The position numbers and the translations under genes are program-made. Of a DNA stretch of 64,000 nucleotides, positions 54,713-63,958 are shown piece by piece. Numbering within the stretch: the first letter of the stretch is position 1; every line of letters begins with the position of its first letter. Below the pieces are notes generated by a model, which was not told the DNA's origin, did no database searches, and was given only the letters and a program-made list of their open reading frames with translations. This DNA is from Oceanobacillus zhaokaii. Its GTDB lineage: Bacteria > Bacillota > Bacilli > Bacillales > Amphibacillaceae. The stretch covers positions 257,001-321,000 of the forward strand of contig NZ_CP024848.1 of NCBI RefSeq assembly GCF_003352005.1, given 5' to 3'.

Positions 54713-54777
54713 GATTATCTTAGGATTATCTAGCTGTTAGATATCTAAACAGATAGAACAGAAGGGGATAATGATAA

Positions 54778-55215
54778 ATGGTAAATCATTATAAGAGTAT
54801 CGTAGTAGCAGTCGACGGTTCAAAAGAGGCAGAATACGCATTTCGAAAATCAATCGATGTTGCAAAACGTAACGAGAATTCAGTATTAAACATAATAAAT
54901 GTAATTGACACTCGGCCGTTTGAAGCTTATGGCCGATCTAGTGTTGAACATGCGCAACATTCATCAGAAGAGCTTGTAAATGGCTACAAAGCCCAGGCAG
55001 AGGCAGAAGGTGTTGACAACGTAAAAGCAGTGATCGAATATGGTTCTCCAAGAACGATTATCACAAATGAGCTTGCTGACTCTGTCAGTGCTGACCTAAT
55101 TATTTGTGGTGCTACCGGATTAAATACAATTGAACGTTATTTAATTGGCTCCGTATCTGAAGCAATCGTACGCTCTGCTAAGTGTGATGTGTTAGTTATT
55201 CGTACACCAGAATGA
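54778..55215 (+). CDS. Universal stress protein (UspA family)
   Basis: 145 residues. VVAVDGSKEAEYAF opening and ATP-type motif GATGLNTIERYLIGSVSEA (G-2x-G-9x-G-[ST]), so ATP binding is likely. Cytosolic stress-survival protein. ATG after GGGGAT. Terminator at 55238. Confidence 0.9.
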   Translation: MVNHYKSIVVAVDGSKEAEYAFRKSIDVAKRNENSVLNIINVIDTRPFEAYGRSSVEHAQHSSEELVNGYKAQAEAEGVDNVKAVIEYGSPRTIITNELADSVSADLIICGATGLNTIERYLIGSVSEAIVRSAKCDVLVIRTPE

Positions 55216-55237
55216 TTTTGTATTGATGAATAGTAAG

Positions 55238-55277
55238 AAACGCATTTTGATAGAAATTCGATCAAAATGCGTTTTTT
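55238..55277 (+). terminator. Terminator of the usp gene
   Basis: AAACGCATTTTGAT / ATCAAAATGCGTTT followed by TTTC. Confidence 0.85.
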
Positions 55278-55484
55278 CATTACTCTATAGTAAAGAATGC
55301 CATATCAAAGAACAGAAGAAGAAATAATTTAACAGTAATAGGCTTTTGCATAAGGTAGCAAATTACTTGTGATTTGCAGAAAGTGTTCCTTATCGGCTCA
55401 GGCTTTGAAAGGATAATTTACTTTGATATACTTAAATTAAGTATCAAGAGAAAAATAAGACACAAAAATTTAAGGAGCAATGGA

Positions 55485-55982
55485 ATGGGAAATTACTCGA
55501 AAACGACTTTGACAATGGTAAGAAATATCGATGTAGCACCGAAGAACGTTTTTGATGCTTGGATTAATCCTGAAATAATGCGAAAGTGGTTCTTTACATT
55601 GGAAGGAACAAATAAAGTAGCGTACAATAGTCCACAGGTCGGGGGAACTTGGGAAATCGTTGACCATCGCGATGGAAAAGATTATCGTGCGATTGGGGAA
55701 TACCTAGAAATTGACTCTCCGAAAAAATTAGTATTTACATTCAAGATGCCGCAGTTTAATGATTTAGAAGATACGATTACAGTTGAGCTAAAACAGCTTC
55801 CACAAGGCAGTGAAATGACATTTTCACAAGAAATCATTGTTCCGCATGAAGAAAATTGGACAGCAGCTGATATTGAAAAGGCAGTTAAAGAGCATCATGA
55901 TGGAACTGAGCAAGGTTGGAATTATATGTTCATGGGGCTTAAGGAGTTACTTGAAACGGGAGAAATAAGTTATAAAGGGTAA
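55485..55982 (+). CDS. SRPBCC (AHSA1-like) domain protein
   Basis: 165 residues, START/Bet v1-like fold of the AHSA1 type: TMVRNIDVAPKNVFDAWINP, MRKWFF, YNSPQVGGTWEIVD and EQGWNYMFMGLKELLE. Such proteins bind hydrophobic ligands or act as stress cochaperones. ATG 55485 follows AAGGAG; the longer frame upstream has no site. Confidence 0.85.
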   Translation: MGNYSKTTLTMVRNIDVAPKNVFDAWINPEIMRKWFFTLEGTNKVAYNSPQVGGTWEIVDHRDGKDYRAIGEYLEIDSPKKLVFTFKMPQFNDLEDTITVELKQLPQGSEMTFSQEIIVPHEENWTAADIEKAVKEHHDGTEQGWNYMFMGLKELLETGEISYKG

Positions 55983-56154
55983 AAGGTTGCATCTATTAAG
56001 TAAATATTATCGCAAGTGGGACTGAATCCAATTACGGTTTAGTCCTATTTTTTGTACTTAGTTGTTGTTATTAATTGAGGCGGGATTAATTATTTTGTAT
56101 AATGTATAATTATGCAATAATTTAATTAAAAATATATTTAGAATGGAGAAAAAC

Positions 56155-56790
56155 ATGATAACGGCATTATTTACATATATTTTATTGGGACTGGCTTTAT
56201 CTTTAACTCCTGGTGCAATGACTGTGCAAATGGTGAAGCAGGCACTACGAAATGGTTTCCTCAGTGGTTGGTTCGTTGGACTTGGTGGAATGACGATTGA
56301 CTTGACATTAATTACGTTGATATATTATGGCTTTTCGCATTTTTTAACGCATCCGATAGTGGAGACAGTCATGTGGCTTGTTGGTTTCGTTTTTCTATTG
56401 ATTCTTGGAATTGATAGTTTAAAAGAATCGAATACTCCAGTTGATTTCAGTGGAACGGCGCCTAAGAAGTCTTTAGTAAAGGCGTTTACCTCAGGGTTCT
56501 TCATTGCGATTTCACCAGCTAATATTGTATTCTGGATTGGCATATTTGGGCCATTATTAGTATCGTCGTTAAGTAATAATCATGGACCTCATTTTGGTAT
56601 TGTTGCTATAGGAATTCTTCTTGGAATACTAATCCATGATATTGGGTTGATGAGTGTGATTCATTATACGAGGCGATTTTTAAATCAAACAATTATGAAG
56701 TGGGTTTCAATTATTGCTGCAGTCCTATTAATTGGATTTAGTATTTATTTTGGCTATGAGTTTGTTACGCAATTGCTTACATATTTATAA
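56155..56790 (+). CDS. LysE/RhtB-family exporter
   Basis: 211 residues, six helices: ALSLTPGAMTVQMVKQALRN opening (LysE: [SP]-P-G-P), FFIAISPANIVFWIG and a C-terminal pair of helices. Exports amino acids or similar small compounds. ATG 56155 after TGGAGA, preferred over 56143. Confidence 0.85.
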   Translation: MITALFTYILLGLALSLTPGAMTVQMVKQALRNGFLSGWFVGLGGMTIDLTLITLIYYGFSHFLTHPIVETVMWLVGFVFLLILGIDSLKESNTPVDFSGTAPKKSLVKAFTSGFFIAISPANIVFWIGIFGPLLVSSLSNNHGPHFGIVAIGILLGILIHDIGLMSVIHYTRRFLNQTIMKWVSIIAAVLLIGFSIYFGYEFVTQLLTYL

Positions 56791-56999
56791 GGATTGAGTT
56801 CATCTTCTATTTTGGGAATTACAAGGGTAGGGAATAAATTCCACTATTAAAACAAACGTTTGATTTAATAGTGAGTGAGATTAGAAAAGTACTATTTGGT
56901 TCATGCCTCTAATTTCCCCATCCACATTTAAATATTTTAGTTTGTTTGTATAATAAGTATAGAAGACCAACCTTTCCAATTCAGGATTTAGCTATGATG

Positions 57000-57330
57000 A
57001 AAGATGGAATGAAGGTTGTGATGACGAATTTATACGAACGCCATCCGCCATACGCAAGAACAGTTACAAACGGATGATTTATCGGGCTATATTATGTATG
57101 CAAGTGGGGAACCCTGTCCGATGTGTCTAACTGCAATGTACTTTGCGGGAATAGAAAAGGTTTATTATTGTGCATCAGTTGACGCTGCAGCTGAAGTAGG
57201 ATTAGGGGAACCTAAAATGATATATGAAGATTTACAAATAACAAAAGCAGAACGTTCGCTTTCAATGGTGCAAATGCCATTAAATGAAGGACAAGAAAAT
57301 CCGATGAAGCTTTGGAAGGAGCGATCATAG
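57000..57330 (+). pseudogene. Nucleoside (guanine/cytidine-type) deaminase, N-terminally decayed
   Basis: The frame from 57094 keeps MYASGEPCPMCLTAMYFAGI (PCxxC zinc site) and the rest of a GuaD/TadA-like deaminase. Just upstream, NAIRHTQEQLQTDDLSGYI continues the same frame, but the HAE zinc/proton-transfer motif and the first 60 residues are missing or scrambled with stops. An internal start could give 78 residues lacking the catalytic Glu. Confidence 0.7.
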
Positions 57331-57412
57331 GACTGAAAATATATAGGGTTTGTTGGAGTTACTTTATTATGATTAATAGACGTGTATAAGGCTTTACAAA
57401 GGAAGATAGAAA

Positions 57413-57446
57413 AAACCACAAGGCCAGTGAAAATTCCTTGTGATTT
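57413..57446. terminator. Hairpin between deaminase remnant and acyl-CoA dehydrogenase
   Basis: CCACAAGG / CCTTGTGATTTT with A/T flanks; between convergent units. Confidence 0.55.
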
Positions 57447-57465
57447 TGTATACCGGACTATACTC

Positions 57466-58602
57466 CTATTTTCCAGCTAAATTAATAATTGTCATGTCAT
57501 CCATAGGTGGATTATGCAGTCCTGCACGAACGTCTCGGTAATATCGTTGTAATGGATTTTGTCTCGATAGACTTCTTGCACCAACGATTCGCATTGCTAA
57601 GTCCACCACATTTACTGCTTTATTGACTACAGATAATTTTACAGCACCAAGCTCTGGTCCCATCGCTTGCCTTATGTTTGCATCGCCTTCATCCCACTTT
57701 CTCGCGACAGAATAGAGAAAATGCTTCGACTCTAAAATGGCAAGCTCCATTTCACCCATCTTTTGCTTCACATTTGGCAAATCGGAAATAGTTCCGGAAA
57801 TGCTGTTAGGAGAATAGCTCCTAGCGAATTGATTCGCATAGTCTTGTGCGGCAAGGGCGATTCCTAGATAGCAAGCGGGAATATGGAGTAGCCAGCCAGC
57901 TGCCTTTTTCTTTCCGGGAGTGATGCGCTCAACAAGATCATCCTTTGCCACTTGCACATTTTCTAACACTAAATCATGGCTTCCTGTACCTCGCATGGCA
58001 ATTGAATCCCATGTTTCATCTACACTTACCCCTGGATACTCACGCTTAATGAGAAAATTCCCAACCTCATCCGTTCCATCAATCGATGCACTTACGATAA
58101 AATAATCGAGAATCGGTGCAAGTGTTGTAAATGTCTTTCTTCCATTAATTATCCAACCTTGATCGTTTTCTTTTGCAAAGGTTTCAGGCTTCCCGCCACG
58201 AGTAGGACTACCTGTTGCAGGCTCTGTTGCAGCATTATTTAACAGGGCTCCATTAACAACGACATCACGGGCGACGACTGTAAACTTATCCTCACTCCAT
58301 ATATTATTTTCACCAAGATGCTTCATAATCCCCATATGCCAACCGATAGAGAGTGCGGTTGAACCATCGGCCTTTCCAATGATTTCCTGAAGCTGAAGCA
58401 TTTCTGTAAGCGGTATTCCTAATCCGCCATGTTTTTCCGGAAGTGTTAAAGCTGGATATCCAATTGCTTTTAATTCTTGAAAATTTTCGTAAGGGAATGT
58501 TCCATTTGCATCATGCTGCTCTGCCCGATCAGTAAAAGCTTTGACAGTTTCCCTTAGTAAGTCTGCTCTTTTCTCCTTTGTCTGAAGCTCCGTTAATTTC
58601 AT
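57466..58602 (-). CDS. Acyl-CoA dehydrogenase-fold flavoprotein (YdbM-like)
   Basis: 378 residues. ACAD N-terminal helices, LPEKHGGLGIPLTEMLQLQE, beta-domain ATEPATGSPTRGG and C-terminal SVVNKAVNVVDLAMRIVGARSL. This is the DszC/SfnB/YdbM branch rather than a fatty-acid enzyme: the usual catalytic Glu context is not obvious. Members oxidise or monooxygenate thio-compounds or acyl groups with FMN or FAD. ATG after GAGGG. Monocistronic. Confidence 0.83.
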   Translation of the reverse strand: MKLTELQTKEKRADLLRETVKAFTDRAEQHDANGTFPYENFQELKAIGYPALTLPEKHGGLGIPLTEMLQLQEIIGKADGSTALSIGWHMGIMKHLGENNIWSEDKFTVVARDVVVNGALLNNAATEPATGSPTRGGKPETFAKENDQGWIINGRKTFTTLAPILDYFIVSASIDGTDEVGNFLIKREYPGVSVDETWDSIAMRGTGSHDLVLENVQVAKDDLVERITPGKKKAAGWLLHIPACYLGIALAAQDYANQFARSYSPNSISGTISDLPNVKQKMGEMELAILESKHFLYSVARKWDEGDANIRQAMGPELGAVKLSVVNKAVNVVDLAMRIVGARSLSRQNPLQRYYRDVRAGLHNPPMDDMTIINLAGK

Positions 58603-58762
58603 GAGAATCCCTCCATTAATTATCTAGTGTCTCTTATTCTTCAATTCTTATATTCTTAGTTGGAATTATAAGCATATTATTTCATTGATGGAGGGAAAAT
58701 TCAATTAATAGGGCAGTGGGAGATTAGCGCACTATGTAAATATGATTTGATTTTATTACAAT

Positions 58763-58800
58763 GAAAAGCCTATAGAGAAAAAACTATCTCTATAGGCTTC
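58763..58800 (-). terminator. Terminator of the aldehyde dehydrogenase operon
   Basis: GAAAAGCCTATAGAGA / TCTCTATAGGCTTC; on the minus strand it is followed by TTTTC. Confidence 0.75.
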
Positions 58801-58806
58801 TCTGTC

Positions 58807-59169
58807 TTATATTTTTTCTTTCCCTTGCAAATACTCTTCCTCTGTAAAGACGTGAGAACGCGTAATGAAATGTTTGCTTTCAAGACTATCAAGTGAAAAT
58901 TCTGGGCCACGTCCATCAATTGCATCAATTATTAACTGCGTATGTTTCCAATAGTCATATTGACTGCGATGCATATAAAAAGGAACGTCTCTAATGGAAC
59001 CTAAGTAGAGATCGGAATCTCCAAGTAGAAAATCGCCCTCAACGTAGCACATTGGTGCGGAACCATCACAACAACCGCCAGATTGATAAAATATAATGGA
59101 TTCTTGCCTAGTTTTTATCAAGTCTATTAATCTTAGCGCCTCATCTGTGGCTACGACACGATCTACCAT
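58807..59169 (-). CDS. DUF779 family protein
   Basis: 120 residues. Conserved FYQSGGCCDGSAPMC with three Cys, then DVPFYMHRSQYDYWKH. DUF779 proteins are commonly coded beside aldehyde dehydrogenases and are of unknown role (possible metal or redox function). ATG 59169 is preferred over longer frames because they overlap the aldehyde dehydrogenase end. 22 nt after the aldehyde dehydrogenase stop, same operon. Confidence 0.84.
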   Translation of the reverse strand: MVDRVVATDEALRLIDLIKTRQESIIFYQSGGCCDGSAPMCYVEGDFLLGDSDLYLGSIRDVPFYMHRSQYDYWKHTQLIIDAIDGRGPEFSLDSLESKHFITRSHVFTEEEYLQGKEKI

Positions 59170-59191
59170 ATTTAGACTCATCCTTTCTAAA

Positions 59192-60712
59192 TTAAAAGAA
59201 ACCTTGAGCTTTTCTATCATAGCTTACTAATAAAGCTTTTGTTTGTTGGTAGTGATCAAGCATCATACCGTGGTTCTCCCGTCCGATACCTGACATCTTA
59301 TATCCACCAAATGCAGCACCTGCTGGATATTTATGATAGGTATTGGTCCAAACACGTCCAGCTTGAATCGCACGCCCAGCACGATAAGCAAGATCACCAC
59401 TCCTTGACCATACGCCAGCGCCTAGGCCGTAAATGGTATCATTTGCTATTTCGATAGCCTCATCAAAATCTTTGAATGTAGTAACAGCTAATACTGGTCC
59501 GAAGATTTCTTCCTGGAAAATACGCATTTCATTATTACCTTTAAAAATAGTAGGTTGGATGTAGTTTCCTTTATTAAAGTCGTCACCAATCTGATTAACT
59601 TCGCCACCGATTAATAATTCGGCACCTTCCTCTTTACCTAATTTGATATAAGAGAGGATTTTTTCTTGTTGTTGATTCGACGCTTGGGCACCCATCATAA
59701 CTTCTGTATCAAGTGGGTTTCCGACTTTAATTGCCTTTACTCTCTCAATCGATTTTTCGATAAATTTATCGTAAATCGATTCCTGGATTAATGCTCGAGT
59801 TGGGGAGGTACATACTTCTCCTGAATTTAAGGCAAACATAACTAAGCCTTCAATTGCCTTATCTAGGAATTCATCATCCTTGTCCATGACATCTTCAAAG
59901 AATATATTCGGAGATTTTCCACCAAGCTCAAGTGTTACAGGAATAATATTTTCAGTTGCATATTGCATTATTTGACGACCAACAGCAGTTGAACCAGTAA
60001 ATGCGATTTTAGCAATACGAGGATTCGTTGCTAGTGGTTTCCCCACTTCAATCCCGTATCCGTTTACAACATTAAGCACACCTGCAGGAAGTAAGTCTTC
60101 AATTAGCTCAAGCAATACCATAATAGAAACTGGAGTTTGTTCAGCTGGCTTTAAGACAATACAGTTACCAGCAGCTAAGGCCGGTGCAATTTTCCAAGTA
60201 GCCATTAGAATAGGGAAATTCCATGGAATAATTTGTCCAACAACACCAAGCGGTTCTTGGAAATGATAGACAACCGTGTCATTATCCAATTGTGTTGTCC
60301 GTCCTTCTTGAGCACGGATAACACTAGCAAAATAACGATAGTGATCAATTGCTAATGGAATATCTGCATTTAATGTTTCACGAACAGCCTTTCCATTATC
60401 CCAAGAATCTGCAACAGCAATAATTTCTAGAGTTTCCTCTATTCGATCCGCAATTTTATTTAATATATTTGCGCGCTCTGTCGTAGATGTTTTGCCCCAA
60501 GCATCTTTCGCAGCGTGAGCGGCATCTAAAGCAAGTTCAATATCTTCAGCTGAAGAGCGAGCTGCACTTGTGAATGCTTCACCAGTGATTGGTGTTGTAA
60601 CCTCAAAGTATTCCCCTTTTACCGGTGGCACCCATTCGCCGCCAATGAAGTTATCATATTTATCCTTGAAATTAATAATTGCCCCTTCTGTATTTGGATT
60701 TGCATAAATCAT
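59192..60712 (-). CDS. Aldehyde dehydrogenase (AldA/ExaC-like)
   Basis: 506 residues. NAD site [13 protein letters not shown], general base Glu in LELGGKSPN, catalytic Cys in [13 protein letters not shown]. The VCTSPTR context and the downstream DUF779 gene place it with acetaldehyde/chloroacetaldehyde dehydrogenases. ATG follows GGGGGAGG. Oxidises aldehydes formed in stress or alcohol catabolism. Confidence 0.93.
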   Translation of the reverse strand: MIYANPNTEGAIINFKDKYDNFIGGEWVPPVKGEYFEVTTPITGEAFTSAARSSAEDIELALDAAHAAKDAWGKTSTTERANILNKIADRIEETLEIIAVADSWDNGKAVRETLNADIPLAIDHYRYFASVIRAQEGRTTQLDNDTVVYHFQEPLGVVGQIIPWNFPILMATWKIAPALAAGNCIVLKPAEQTPVSIMVLLELIEDLLPAGVLNVVNGYGIEVGKPLATNPRIAKIAFTGSTAVGRQIMQYATENIIPVTLELGGKSPNIFFEDVMDKDDEFLDKAIEGLVMFALNSGEVCTSPTRALIQESIYDKFIEKSIERVKAIKVGNPLDTEVMMGAQASNQQQEKILSYIKLGKEEGAELLIGGEVNQIGDDFNKGNYIQPTIFKGNNEMRIFQEEIFGPVLAVTTFKDFDEAIEIANDTIYGLGAGVWSRSGDLAYRAGRAIQAGRVWTNTYHKYPAGAAFGGYKMSGIGRENHGMMLDHYQQTKALLVSYDRKAQGFF

Positions 60713-60890
60713 GATAAATTTCCTCCCCCTTATTAATAAAACACTTAATTGTTTGCGCTTACATTAGATTTGATTAAACAAATAAGTATGTTCACTATTT
60801 TACGATAGCATTTATTTATTGGGAATTCAAGGAAATGAATCGTTATAAGAAATATTTGAACATAGGAATGTTCTTGAAGAAAATATACTG

Positions 60891-60932
60891 AAAAACGACC
60901 CTAACCTAGGAAATGTATGGTAAGGGTCGTTT
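60891..60932. terminator. Terminator of the small gene 60968-61096
   Basis: AAACGACCCTAAC / GTAAGGGTCGTTT; both flanks have A/T runs; it lies 36 nt beyond the stop on the minus strand. Confidence 0.7.
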
Positions 60933-60967
60933 CATTTCTTTGTTTTTTAACTATTTTCGTTTCAATA

Positions 60968-61096
60968 TTATTTGTTTTCCTGTGGTTTGGTGTCCGTTTC
61001 ACGTTGTGGTTCAATGTCCTGATTTGAATCTTTCTCTTTCTGTTTTTGTTCGAGAGAGTCATCACCTTGTTGGTTTTTCTTATCTTGATTCGTCAC
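60968..61096 (-). CDS. Small charged Gln/Lys-rich protein, 42 residues
   Basis: GTG at 61096, 6 nt after GAGGTGA. The product MTNQDKKNQQGDDSLEQKQK continues with EKDSNQDIEPQRE and ends DTKPQENK; entirely hydrophilic, no hydrophobic helix. It resembles small acid-rich or intrinsically disordered spore or stress peptides of Bacillaceae. The terminator and clear ribosome site support it as a real gene; function unknown. Confidence 0.6.
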   Translation of the reverse strand: MTNQDKKNQQGDDSLEQKQKEKDSNQDIEPQRETDTKPQENK

Positions 61097-61258
61097 AATA
61101 TCACCTCGTTTATAGTGTTGGATATTATTAAAAATCATACATGTGTAATATACCCTCTATACTTTTTGTAAAACATACGATCCAAATTATTCGACAAAAT
61201 ACAACAAAACTCGGGGAGTGACCACATGCACCGACTCAGTGCACATGCTTGTGTGTGC

Positions 61259-62125
61259 TTATCGAGCTTTTGAATACGTTGACAGCACTACTCCACCTAC
61301 AATGATGAGTGAGCCTAAGATTTCCAACCAGGTTATTGGTTTGAATAGCAATATTAAGCCCATTAACATTGCGACAAACGGTTCTAGGTTCGATAAGATG
61401 GAAGCCTTGGAAGCATCAACATATCGAATGTTTTGATTCCAGATTAGTGTCGCGATGCCGTGTACAACAATTGCGGTACCGATAAGGAATGCCCAATCAG
61501 ACAGTCTAGGGCTTATTCGCGGCGGATTGTCCAGTAAAAATGCAAAAGGAATCGATACAATAAATCCGACTACATTGGAATATAAAGTAATGGTCAGAGG
61601 GTCTATCCTGCTTGATAGAAGTCTTGTCATTATTATCATAATGGCAAATGTAATCATCGTTAGGACAATCCATAATAATCCTTTTTCAAAATGTAAAGAA
61701 GTTAGATTACCTTTAGTGACAACTAAGTAAATTCCAATTAGAGCTAGTAGTGATCCCGCTAACATTCGAATTGTTAGTTTTTCTTTGAGGAAAACAGCAG
61801 CGAGAAAACCAGTCAATATAGGAGTAGTTGCTAAAATTAATGCCGATGTTGTTGAATCAGCAGTTTGTAATCCCATAAAAAAAGACCATTGGTTAATAAA
61901 TACACCAATAACTCCAAGGAAAACTAACGCAAGTAAATCAATTTTATTAACTCGTTTTAAGTTCTTTTTGTATATCGACAAACCTATAAGCAAGAGTACA
62001 ATGAACAAAAGTCTAAGCATAGTTAAAAGGGTTGGTGAAAAATACTGAACTAAAATTTTCCCAAATACAAAATTACTGCCCCATACTATAACGCAAAACG
62101 TAAGCCAAGCATATGCTCTTAACAA
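61259..62125 (-). CDS. EamA/DMT-family transporter
   Basis: 288 residues, ten helices in two EamA repeats: WGSNFVFGKILVQYFSP and NQWSFFMGLQTADSTTSALI with ALIGIYLVVTK, then the second repeat SNLEPFVAMLMGLILLFKPI. Exporter of metabolites; substrate unknown. TTG 62125 is 9 nt after AAGGATG. Confidence 0.86.
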   Translation of the reverse strand: MLRAYAWLTFCVIVWGSNFVFGKILVQYFSPTLLTMLRLLFIVLLLIGLSIYKKNLKRVNKIDLLALVFLGVIGVFINQWSFFMGLQTADSTTSALILATTPILTGFLAAVFLKEKLTIRMLAGSLLALIGIYLVVTKGNLTSLHFEKGLLWIVLTMITFAIMIIMTRLLSSRIDPLTITLYSNVVGFIVSIPFAFLLDNPPRISPRLSDWAFLIGTAIVVHGIATLIWNQNIRYVDASKASILSNLEPFVAMLMGLILLFKPITWLEILGSLIIVGGVVLSTYSKAR

Positions 62126-62223
62126 TTTCTTTCATCCTTCCAATAGTTAAATAACAATATTTTAGTATACCATGTGCTGGAAGGTATATTACATTTAGGT
62201 GAAAATACTCTTTTAAATAAAAA

Positions 62224-62248
62224 AACGAAGGCATGTTAAGCCTTCGTT
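62224..62248 (-). terminator. Terminator of the KASIII-like gene
   Basis: AACGAAGGC / GCCTTCGTT, 7-nt loop, then a T-run on the minus strand. Confidence 0.85.
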
Positions 62249-62271
62249 ACATAAATATTGGATTAGAAACA

Positions 62272-63264
62272 TTAGTACCTAAATAACATCGTTACGAATT
62301 CATGCCCGCCGCCAATGGTCCAAAATAATACTAAATCTCCTCGTTTAATTCGACCAGATTCAATTCCTTCGTAAAGTGAAATGAAAGGACTGCTTGTCCC
62401 TGTGTAACCATACTTATCTCCAACATAAACGATTTTTTCATTGGGGATGTTAAATCGTTCTTGCATTCTTTCAATGTTGACTAGAGCGAATTGAGATAGA
62501 CAGAAGCTATCGACATCATCAATCGTTAAGTTATTCCGGTTTAGAATTTCTTCAAATTGCTCATAGACATACGGTAGTGACATCGTACCATCAAATGGGT
62601 GCCATAACATATGGTCCGAATTCTCACCATCTTTGAGTGATTTAGACAACCCTTTTTCAGGATATAAGATGTTATTGCGATTAGTCGAATCTACTTCAAA
62701 CATCCCATCAATGAAACCAGTATTCTCTTCTTCTGTTTTTTCTAAAATAATAGCAGAAGCAGCATCACCAAAGTTTGCAAGTGTCATAGCGTCATCAGGG
62801 TTACCAAGTAAAGAAAGATAATCTGAGCCAACTACTAATGCTCTTTTTACATGGGGACTAGACAGCATGTATCGAGATGCTTGTTCTACTGCGATTGTCA
62901 TTCCTGCACAGTTCGCATTCAAGTCATAAATCACGGTACCTTTTTGTGCCTCAATTGCATGATGGACAAACATTGCATTGGTTGGCACTGTATATTCAGG
63001 AACCTGAGTGGAAAATACAATCATGTCTATATCATTTCCAGTTAATCCTGACTTTTTAAGCACTCGTTTCGATGCTTCAATTGCCATCGTTATGGAATTT
63101 TCATTAGGACTATCAATGATATATCTTTCTTCTCTTCCCATGATTTCTAAGAAGTTCGAAATGTCCTTTCCTGTTTTGTTTTTAAAATGCTCGATATAGT
63201 GAGCGTTATCGACGATTTGTCCTGGATGATAAATTTCTACAGCGTTTATTCTAATATTAGTCAT
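62272..63264 (-). CDS. 3-oxoacyl-ACP synthase III-like protein with altered catalytic triad
   Basis: 330 residues of the thiolase-fold KASIII type. The acyl-accepting Cys is present (DLNANCAGMT, Cys119). Where FabH has PHQAN, this protein reads LSQFA, and GNTSAAS is replaced by GYTGTSS, so the catalytic His and Asn are lost. It may be a transacylase or a partner subunit rather than a decarboxylating condensing enzyme. ATG after AGGAGCGAG. A STAS-like gene (63439-63792) lies upstream on the same strand. Confidence 0.82.
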   Translation of the reverse strand: MTNIRINAVEIYHPGQIVDNAHYIEHFKNKTGKDISNFLEIMGREERYIIDSPNENSITMAIEASKRVLKKSGLTGNDIDMIVFSTQVPEYTVPTNAMFVHHAIEAQKGTVIYDLNANCAGMTIAVEQASRYMLSSPHVKRALVVGSDYLSLLGNPDDAMTLANFGDAASAIILEKTEEENTGFIDGMFEVDSTNRNNILYPEKGLSKSLKDGENSDHMLWHPFDGTMSLPYVYEQFEEILNRNNLTIDDVDSFCLSQFALVNIERMQERFNIPNEKIVYVGDKYGYTGTSSPFISLYEGIESGRIKRGDLVLFWTIGGGHEFVTMLFRY

Positions 63265-63309
63265 TGGTTTCTACTCGCTCCTATAATTGTCTATGTATGA
63301 TGTGATATT

Positions 63310-63352
63310 GAAATAAAAAGCAAGATCCGATTTGAATCTTGCTTTTTATTTC
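63310..63352. terminator. Bidirectional terminator
   Basis: GAAATAAAAAGCAAGAT / ATCTTGCTTTTTATTTC; strong stem; ends the STAS-like gene. Confidence 0.8.
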
Positions 63353-63355
63353 AGG

Positions 63356-63443
63356 TTAGTAAGAAAGTATAAATCCTTTCTTACTATTATAAGTACAACT
63401 AAGGCTGTCACCTAAAAGCTTGGCTAAACCTTAGTTTTCTAAT
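63356..63443 (+). repeat. Interspersed hairpin repeat, copy 6
   Basis: Clear first hairpin TTAGTAAGAAAG...CTTTCTTACTA, then TATAAGTACAACTAAGGCTG, TCACCTAAAAGCTTGGCTAA and final TTTTCT. Its end overlaps the stop codon (63439-63441) of the minus-strand gene. Confidence 0.75.
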
Positions 63444-63792
63444 AAATCTCTGCAACTTCGAAATTAGTTAACCCTGCACTACGAGCTATGCGATTTAATT
63501 GCATTTTAATAATTGCACTTTTCTTGATGCCAACTTCGACTTTTTCAAAGCCAGACTCTTTATATAAATTCATACAGAATTCTAAAGGAGGTATCATCTC
63601 TTGTGTCACGACATTTAAATCCCTGCAATCGAATTTAAGTGTGTATTCATTTGCTTTAACCCCAGCAACGATGCGTTTGTAGTCTGCAACGAATTCCTCT
63701 GCCTTTTCAGGTGTAAATGAGCCACTCACCGTCATATCAATCGTTTTATTTCCTTGATTTACTTTCATTGTGTAAGATCCTTCTTTTGCCAT
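63439..63792 (-). CDS. STAS-like domain protein
   Basis: 117 residues, alternating beta-alpha with a STAS (SpoIIAA)-like pattern: MTVSGSFTPEKAEEFVADYK, YTLKFDCRDLNVVTQEMIPP and VEVGIKKSAIIKMQLNRIA. The usual phosphorylated Ser of the STAS loop is not evident (Asp/Val-Val-Thr-Gln there). Precedes the KASIII-like gene but with a terminator and a repeat between. ATG after AAAGGAAG. Confidence 0.7.
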   Translation of the reverse strand: MAKEGSYTMKVNQGNKTIDMTVSGSFTPEKAEEFVADYKRIVAGVKANEYTLKFDCRDLNVVTQEMIPPLEFCMNLYKESGFEKVEVGIKKSAIIKMQLNRIARSAGLTNFEVAEIY

Positions 63793-63958
63793 TTTTCAAC
63801 TTCCTTTCAACAAATACCTACTTTTGTACTATTTTATTATCGGCAGGTAAATTCTATAGTTAACCATTTATTCCATTGTTTAACAATTAAAATAAGAAAA
63901 TCTATTCAGCGTGTCTGTCTTTAAACTTCTAATTGTATTTATGAAATGAAAGGAGGAA

